A DNA stretch of 5,843 nt from an uncultured Lachnospiraceae bacterium (lineage in GTDB: Bacteria > Bacillota_A > Clostridia > Lachnospirales > Lachnospiraceae). Position numbers and translations under genes: made by a program. This document shows positions 1 to 3,965 of the stretch, piece after piece. The notes beneath the pieces are model-generated. The model was not told where the DNA came from. It did not search any database and was given only the letters and a program-made list of their open reading frames with translations. The stretch spans positions 1 through 5,843 of the forward strand of contig CACYDL010000144.1 in NCBI GenBank assembly GCA_902773195.1, in the 5' to 3' direction. Positions within the stretch are counted from its first letter, which is position 1; each line of letters starts with the position of its first letter.

Positions 1-94
1 AACCGGAGGCAGATGTCAATAATGTTTGTTTGAAGGAAACCGGTGGCGGATGCCGCCGGCGCGCAAAGACAGGTATCAATAAAAGGAGGAAGTT
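1..94 (+). other. Upstream region and ribosome binding site of the nitroreductase gene
   Basis: This short stretch precedes the first gene. A 7-bp hairpin is visible: CCGGTGG at 40-46 pairs with CCGCCGG at 53-59 around a six-base loop, with one G-U pair. It is not followed by a T run, so it is not an obvious terminator. The heptamer TCAATAA occurs at 16-22 and again at 76-82. A strong Shine-Dalgarno AGGAGG lies at 84-89, five bases before the ATG at 95. I see no convincing -35/-10 pair, so the promoter is probably to the left of the window. All three forward frames reach a stop before or just inside the first gene, so a tail of an upstream gene could be present but cannot be supported. Confidence 0.4.
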
Positions 95-622
95 ATGAAG
101 GAAACAGTCAATGACATCAAAATGAGAAGAAGCGTCAAGGAGTACCGGAAGGACCAGATCTCCGACGAGGAGCTCATGCAGGTCCTCGAGGCGGGCATGA
201 ACGCCCCCTCCGGCGGCAACAGACAGTCCGCGGTCTTCATCGTCGTGCAGAACCGGGAGTGGATCGACAGGCTCTGCGCCCTCAACGCCAGAATCGCCGG
301 CGCCCCCGAGGGCTGGGACGTCTTCTACGGCGCGCCGACGGTGATCGTCGTGGCGGCCTCGGCGGACACGCCGGACGCGGTCAAGGACGGCTCCCTCGCC
401 ATCGGAAACATGCTGAACGCCGCCTACGCGCTGGGGCTGGGCGGAAGATGGATCAACCGAGCGGACGGCATGCTGGAGGACGAGCTCGGAAAGGAGCTTC
501 TCCGGGAGGCCGGCTACGAGGGTCAGTATGTCGGCGTGGGCAACGTCATCCTCGGCTATCCCGCCAACGGGTTCCCGGAGCCCCTCGCGCACAAGGACAA
601 CTATTACCGGATCATCCGCTGA
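95..622 (+). CDS. Nitroreductase-family FMN-dependent oxidoreductase (compact, 175 aa)
   Basis: The product is a predicted cytoplasmic flavoprotein of the nitroreductase fold; such enzymes use FMN and NAD(P)H to reduce nitroaromatics, quinones or other small acceptors. Seen in the sequence: the N-terminal RRSVKEY motif at residues 11-17 (family RRSxRxY, FMN phosphate contact), the APSGGNRQ segment at 37-44 (family APSxxNxQ), a hydrophobic strand APTVIVVAA at 80-88, the helix IGNMLNAAYALGLGGRWI at 103-120 that matches the family dimer/FMN helix, and the C-terminal VILGYP at 151-156. There is no signal peptide or membrane segment. At 175 residues it is at the short end of the family, as in the small single-domain members common in anaerobes. 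The ATG start is supported by AGGAGG five bases upstream. It is followed by its own terminator and converges with the kinase gene, so it looks monocistronic within the window. The physiological substrate is unknown, and a link to the neighbouring sugar genes is not evident. Confidence 0.9.
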   Translation: MKETVNDIKMRRSVKEYRKDQISDEELMQVLEAGMNAPSGGNRQSAVFIVVQNREWIDRLCALNARIAGAPEGWDVFYGAPTVIVVAASADTPDAVKDGSLAIGNMLNAAYALGLGGRWINRADGMLEDELGKELLREAGYEGQYVGVGNVILGYPANGFPEPLAHKDNYYRIIR

Positions 623-715
623 CCGGCTGCGGCCGGACCGTCCGGCAGGGAAGGAGGAACCGTCCCGCGCTCTGGCAGCGAAGAGAAAAGACCGGTTCCG
701 GATCCCCGGAATGAC

Positions 716-755
716 AAAGCAGGCGCTCCGCCGTGACGGCGGGCGCCTGCTTTTT
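716..755 (+). terminator. Intrinsic terminator of the nitroreductase gene, possibly bidirectional
   Basis: A long hairpin starts 93 bases after the nitroreductase stop. AAAGCAGGCGC at 716-726 pairs with GCGCCTGCTTT at 743-753, and CCGCCG at 728-733 pairs with CGGCGG at 737-742 around a TGA loop; only T727 bulges out. The 3' arm runs into five Ts at 751-755. A smaller hairpin, TCCGG/CCGGA (697-710), sits directly upstream. On the minus strand the same stem is followed by only three Ts, so it could act weakly for the convergent kinase gene, which has no better terminator of its own between 756 and 840. Confidence 0.88.
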
Positions 756-787
756 GAAACGGGAAGCTCCGTTTTGATCCTTGAATG

Positions 788-826
788 CCGGCGTTCCGGA
801 CCGCGCATACCGGCCCGGCGTTCCGG
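788..826. repeat. Direct repeat of a 12-mer between convergent genes
   Basis: The 12-mer CCGGCGTTCCGG occurs at 788-799 and again at 815-826, 27 bases apart start to start, just beyond the kinase stop codon. The unit contains CCGG at both ends and can form several short alternative pairings. It carries no T run on either strand, so I do not call it a terminator. Its role is unknown, and it may be a local duplication in G+C-rich spacer DNA. Confidence 0.45.
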
Positions 827-840
827 TCTTTGTCAGATCG

Positions 841-2418
841 TTACTTTCCCTTCTTCTTGTTCAGCTCGATCCAGGTGTTTCTCATTCTCAGAAGGTCCTT
901 GTCCAGGTCGCGGTAGAGATCCACGTAGTACGGATAGAGCTTGTCGTACATCTCGGCCCACTCGTCCACGGGCTGGATCACTTCCTTCACGCCGATCAGC
1001 TCGTTGATGGTCTTCGTGAGATCCGGGAACACGCCCACCGCCTTTCCGGCGATCAGCGTGTCGCCGAAGGGCACGTCTCCGGACTTCTCGTCGAGAATCA
1101 GCACCGGGACCTTCAGCATGGAGGCCTTGATTTTGGACCAGGTATGGCTCTTTGATCCGCCGCCGGTGATGCGGAAGGACCGGATCTCCGCGCCTCCGGT
1201 CTCCCGGATGGTCTGGACGACGTGTCTCACGGCGAAAGCCGTTCCCTCGAAGACCGCCCGGAGCAGATCCTCGTGCTTCGTGTCGAGGGACATCCCGATG
1301 AACATGCCGCGGGCGTGGGAGTTCCAGAGCGGGGCCCGCTCTCCCAGCAGGTACGGGAAGAACATGACGCCGTTGCTTCCCGCCGGCACGGTCTCGGCCA
1401 GCTCGTTCATGTAGGTGTAGACGTTCTTTCCGTTCGCCTCGGCGTAAGCTCTCTCGGGCTGGCCGAGGGTCTCAAGATACCACTTGAGAGACGCGCCTGA
1501 GGTGTTGATCGGGGCGTCGAAGACGTAGGGCATTCCCTCGATGGAGGTCGGCTTCGTGACCACCGGGATGTCGCAGGCGCTCTGGACGGCGCTGCCGACG
1601 AAGACCAGCGAGGTGGTCCCGGAGGATTCGCTCGCGTCCCCGAGGGTGGAGAGCCCCGTGGCGTACATGGAGGTCAGCGCGTCGCTGGCGCCGGCCACGA
1701 CGGGGATGCCGCTGATGAGGCCGGTCTCACGGGCGGCTGCCTCCGTCACGGTGCCGATGATGTCGCTCGTGTGGGAGGGAGGCGGAAGGATGTCGTCGAG
1801 ATTGACCCCGATGACGTCCCCGATCTCGGGGGACCAGGTCAGGCTGTGGATGTCCATGCACTGGGTACGGGCGCCCTGGTCGATGTCGGCGCTCATGACG
1901 CCGGTGAGCTTCAGGTTGATGTAGGAGCTGGCCTGAAGAATCTTGGCGGTTTTCGCGAAGAGGCCGGGCTCATTGTTCTTGAACCAGAGAATCTTGTTCG
2001 GCAGGAAGGCCACGTCGGGCTGGCCGCCCGTGAGCTCCACGAAGTGGTCGTGTCCGAGGGTGAGGGAGATGTAGTGCATCTCCTTCGCGGAGCGGCTGTC
2101 CATCCAGATCATCGCGTTTCTGAGAGGATTTCCGTCCTTGTCCACGGGGAGCATCGTCACCGTCTGGGAGCTGACCGAGATGCCCCGGACCCGGGAGACG
2201 ATCTCAGGCCCCGCGGCGGAGGTGATGTCGCGGAAGATCGCGGAGGCGTTGTCCCACCACTCGTCCGCGCTCTGCTCAACCATGTTCGGACCGGGAAAGA
2301 TGAGGTGGTTTTCTCTGGAGGACGAAGCGACGACGCTGCCGTGCTCGTCCATCAGGATCGCCTTTACGTTTGTGGTGCCGAGATCCATTCCGATGAGATA
2401 ATTTTCAGAAAGAGCCAT
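841..2418 (-). CDS. FGGY-family carbohydrate kinase (xylulokinase-like, 525 aa)
   Basis: Predicted cytoplasmic ATP-dependent sugar kinase of the FGGY family, the family of xylulokinase, ribulokinase, gluconokinase and glycerol kinase. Two actin-like domains are recognisable. The N-terminal domain has phosphate loop MDLGTTNVKAILMD at residues 11-24, the SVSSQ segment at 81-85, IWMDSRS at 104-110, and GASDALTS at 243-250, where D246 sits at the position of the catalytic base. The C-terminal domain has SGTTS at 266-270, the highly typical PYLLGERAPLWN at 355-366 with ARGMFIG after it, EGTAF at 391-395, and the nucleotide-site ITGGGSKS at 417-424. Length is normal for the family. The start is ATG at 2416-2418, because AAGGGGG at 2426-2432 lies seven bases upstream and the FGGY fold begins directly after it; a longer frame to 2541 would run through the promoter. 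It is divergent from the dehydrogenase gene, suggesting a shared pathway. The substrate (D-xylulose, L-ribulose, or another ketose or polyol) cannot be decided from motifs alone. Confidence 0.93.
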   Translation of the reverse strand: MALSENYLIGMDLGTTNVKAILMDEHGSVVASSSRENHLIFPGPNMVEQSADEWWDNASAIFRDITSAAGPEIVSRVRGISVSSQTVTMLPVDKDGNPLRNAMIWMDSRSAKEMHYISLTLGHDHFVELTGGQPDVAFLPNKILWFKNNEPGLFAKTAKILQASSYINLKLTGVMSADIDQGARTQCMDIHSLTWSPEIGDVIGVNLDDILPPPSHTSDIIGTVTEAAARETGLISGIPVVAGASDALTSMYATGLSTLGDASESSGTTSLVFVGSAVQSACDIPVVTKPTSIEGMPYVFDAPINTSGASLKWYLETLGQPERAYAEANGKNVYTYMNELAETVPAGSNGVMFFPYLLGERAPLWNSHARGMFIGMSLDTKHEDLLRAVFEGTAFAVRHVVQTIRETGGAEIRSFRITGGGSKSHTWSKIKASMLKVPVLILDEKSGDVPFGDTLIAGKAVGVFPDLTKTINELIGVKEVIQPVDEWAEMYDKLYPYYVDLYRDLDKDLLRMRNTWIELNKKKGK

Positions 2419-2451
2419 AGAGCATCCCCCTTTTAAGATTTTCTTGAGTTT

Positions 2452-2480
2452 ATTGTAAAGAATGGGGGGACTGAGGACAA
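2452..2480 (-). promoter_or_regulatory. Candidate sigma-A-type promoter of the kinase gene
   Basis: Read on the minus strand, TTGTCC (2480-2475; 4 of 6 to TTGACA) is separated by exactly 17 bases from TACAAT (2457-2452; 5 of 6 to TATAAT). Transcription would start near 2445, giving a leader of about 27 bases that contains the AAGGGGG ribosome binding site. It lies in the most A+T-rich tract of the window. Assigned by eye only. Confidence 0.6.
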
Positions 2481-2491
2481 AAAGTTTTTTG
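2478..2491. promoter_or_regulatory. A/T palindrome overlapping the kinase -35 box, possible operator
   Basis: CAAAAAGTTTTTTG is a 14-bp inverted repeat with one central G/T mismatch. It overlaps the -35 hexamer of the candidate kinase promoter and lies about 26 bases upstream of the -35 of the divergent dehydrogenase promoter, a position suited to a regulator acting on both genes. It is low-complexity A/T sequence and could equally be a bent A-tract or UP-like element. No T-rich terminator hairpin is formed here. Confidence 0.25.
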
Positions 2492-2516
2492 CCGTCAGGA
2501 AGAGGAAAGGGACTGC

Positions 2517-2546
2517 TTGATGATTCAGGGCCACTCGGCATATACT
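2517..2546 (+). promoter_or_regulatory. Candidate promoter of the dehydrogenase gene
   Basis: TTGATG at 2517-2522 (4 of 6 to TTGACA) and TATACT at 2541-2546 (5 of 6 to TATAAT) are 18 bases apart. The start point would be near 2553, giving a leader of about 125 bases before the ATG at 2678. The next downstream sequence is too G+C-rich to offer a better -10. Assigned by eye. Confidence 0.5.
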
Positions 2547-2552
2547 TTCAGC

Positions 2553-2677
2553 AGAGCAGTACGGAATCCGCCCGGAGAGGAGACGCTCCCCGGGGGCGGT
2601 TCCCTTAAGGCGGCGGACGGGCGGTGCGCGAGTGACCGCTCCGCGGCGCGGAACAGAGAAAATAGGGAGGAACTGAC
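2553..2677 (+). other. G+C-rich structured leader of the dehydrogenase gene with its ribosome binding site
   Basis: If the promoter at 2517-2546 is used, this is the untranslated leader. Small pairings are visible: GCTCCCCGGGGGC at 2585-2597, the palindrome CCTTAAGG at 2603-2610, and a 7-bp stem, 2619-2625 with 2635-2641, closing a nine-base loop. A strong ribosome binding site, GGGAGG at 2665-2670, lies seven bases before the ATG in a locally A-rich stretch. I recognise no known riboswitch or protein-binding leader motif. The length is notable, but function is unproven. Confidence 0.3.
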
Positions 2678-3724
2678 ATGCAGATGAAAGCGGCGCTTAT
2701 GTACGGACCCAATGACATCCGGGTGGAAATGGTGGAAAAGCCGGCCTGCCCCGAGGACGGACTCATTCTGAAGATCATGGCGGTCGGCCTGTGCGGATCG
2801 GATATCCGCAACCTGACCTCCGACTCCAGAAAGGGAAAATATCCGTTCATCTACGGGCATGAGATCGTCGGCTGCGTCGAGGAGACCGGGCCGAAGGAGA
2901 CGAAGTACCACGTCGGGCAGAGGCTGTTTCTTTTCCCCGGCACCTACTGCATGGAGTGCGAGGAATGCATCAGCGGCCACAGCGAGAACTGCTCCAACGA
3001 GCATGTGGCGAAGCTGGCCGGCACCGGCGGATTCGCCCAGTACATCGCGGTGGGAGGAGAGAAGATTCACTACGGCGGCATCTACGAGATCCCGGACGGC
3101 GTGAGCTATGAGGCGGCGAGCCTGGGCGAGCCCCTGACGTCCGTCTTCGCGTGCCTCGAGAACATCGGGGTGGGCTACGCCGACACCCTCGTCATCATCG
3201 GGGCCGGCCCCATCGGCGACTTCATGGCGCAGATCGCCAAGATCCGCGGGGCGCAGAAGATCATCATGATCGACATCAACCGCCACAGGCTGGAGATGGC
3301 GAAGCAGTTCGGCGTCGACGAGATCATCGACAGCTCGGAGACCGACCCGATCGAGGCGGTGCTCGCCCTCACGAACGGAAAGGGAGCGGACAAGGTCATC
3401 TCCGCGACGCCCGCCAACGCGACCCAGACCCAGAGCATCCACATGGTCAGAAAGGGCGGCATCGTCGTCTTCTTCGGCGGCGTTCCCAAGGGATCGATGA
3501 CCGAGCTCGACTGCAACCTCGTCCACTACAACAATATCTGGATCAAGGGGCATTTCGGCGCCTCCTACAGCCAGTCCCAGAGGGCGTTCAAGCTGGCGAT
3601 CGCCGACAATTTCCCGTCGGACAAGTTCATCACCCACATCCTGCCGCTGGACAGGATCAACGAAGGCATCCAGCTCACCCGCTCGGGAGAGGCGATCAAG
3701 GTCGTGCTTCATCCCTGGGACTGA
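2678..3724 (+). CDS. Zinc-dependent medium-chain alcohol/polyol dehydrogenase (348 aa)
   Basis: Predicted cytoplasmic NAD-linked oxidoreductase of the medium-chain dehydrogenase family, closest in style to sorbitol/L-iditol dehydrogenases and sugar-phosphate relatives; these oxidise a secondary alcohol to a ketone or the reverse. Catalytic zinc ligands are visible as C39 in GLCGSD, the H61-E62 pair in GHE, and E151 in GEPL. A structural zinc site is intact: C91, C94, C97 and C105 with the usual spacing. The Rossmann fold has GAGPIG at 175-180, and D199 at the end of the second strand favours NAD(H) over NADP(H). Length is normal and no membrane segment is present. The first ATG was chosen because GGGAGG lies seven bases upstream; a second ATG two codons later is less well placed. 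It diverges from the FGGY kinase gene, so a polyol-to-ketose-to-ketose-phosphate route is a reasonable inference. Alternatives include a sugar-phosphate reductase such as L-sorbose-1-phosphate reductase or galactitol-1-phosphate dehydrogenase. Confidence 0.93.
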   Translation: MQMKAALMYGPNDIRVEMVEKPACPEDGLILKIMAVGLCGSDIRNLTSDSRKGKYPFIYGHEIVGCVEETGPKETKYHVGQRLFLFPGTYCMECEECISGHSENCSNEHVAKLAGTGGFAQYIAVGGEKIHYGGIYEIPDGVSYEAASLGEPLTSVFACLENIGVGYADTLVIIGAGPIGDFMAQIAKIRGAQKIIMIDINRHRLEMAKQFGVDEIIDSSETDPIEAVLALTNGKGADKVISATPANATQTQSIHMVRKGGIVVFFGGVPKGSMTELDCNLVHYNNIWIKGHFGASYSQSQRAFKLAIADNFPSDKFITHILPLDRINEGIQLTRSGEAIKVVLHPWD

Positions 3725-3753
3725 GAGAAAGGGCTTTCGGCCGTGAAAACCGT

Positions 3754-3782
3754 TTTTCAGGGCCGCACAGATGTGATAAGAT
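3754..3782 (+). promoter_or_regulatory. Possible promoter of the PRD regulator, overlapping the preceding terminator
   Basis: TTTTCA at 3754-3759 (4 of 6) is 17 bases before TAAGAT at 3777-3782 (4 of 6), which is preceded by TG plus one base, the extended -10 form. Transcription would begin near 3789, inside the 5' arm of the dehydrogenase terminator, and leave a leader of about 177 bases. The rest of the gap to 3965 is too G+C-rich to show a better candidate. The hexamers are weak, so this is tentative. Confidence 0.3.
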
Positions 3783-3817
3783 AAGAACCGGGAGCGCGGA
3801 AGCTCCCGGTTCTTTTT
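3783..3817 (+). terminator. Intrinsic terminator of the dehydrogenase gene
   Basis: A perfect 12-bp stem, AGAACCGGGAGC at 3784-3795 with GCTCCCGGTTCT at 3802-3813, closes a six-base GCGGAA loop and is followed by a T run through 3817; A3783 with T3814 can extend it. It lies about 60 bases after the dehydrogenase stop and should separate that gene from the regulator. An A/T-rich imperfect hairpin (TGAAAA with TTTTCA, 3744-3759) lies upstream without a T run after it. Confidence 0.92.
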
Positions 3818-3833
3818 GGTGATTTCCGAAGGC

Positions 3834-3901
3834 GCTCCCGGGGCGTCCCGCGGGGTGTGCAGGCGGGTGTCCGGAAGGACGCGCCGGCGGTGCCCGGGAG
3901 C
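3834..3901 (+). repeat. Inverted repeat in the regulator leader that copies the terminator-stem octamer
   Basis: GCTCCCGGG at 3834-3842 is perfectly complementary to CCCGGGAGC at 3893-3901. The core octamers are the same as those in the preceding terminator: CCGGGAGC at 3788-3795 and 3894-3901, and GCTCCCGG at 3802-3809 and 3834-3841. The four segments can therefore pair in more than one way, as in a terminator/antiterminator leader. No reading frame with a recognisable leader peptide is evident. The function is inferred, not shown. Confidence 0.35.
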
Positions 3902-3965
3902 AGGTTCCGGCGAAGAGACCGGCGCCGTCCCGCGGAAGGAAGACTGTCATTTTCGGGGTGGGAAA

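Noticed and set aside
788..826. Attachment site or mobile element end
   Set aside because: Only a 12-mer direct repeat is present, with no integrase, transposase, tRNA gene or terminal inverted repeats nearby.
1771..2436. Plus-strand open frame opposite the kinase gene
   Set aside because: It is antisense to conserved FGGY motifs, without a domain or a supported start.
2419..2541. N-terminal extension of the kinase to an earlier ATG
   Set aside because: It adds 41 residues that do not resemble the family, overlaps the candidate promoter, and lacks the well-placed ribosome binding site found before the ATG at 2418.
2525..3712. Long open frame on the minus strand opposite the dehydrogenase gene
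   Set aside because: It lies fully antisense to a gene with complete zinc and NAD motifs, its translation is rich in D, R, V and L without any recognisable domain, and no ribosome binding site supports it. Such frames arise from G/C-biased third positions.
3816..3965. N-terminal extension of the regulator to a TTG start
   Set aside because: It begins within the T run of the terminator and adds an arginine- and glycine-rich stretch unlike the family; the HTH domain starts directly after the ATG at 3966.
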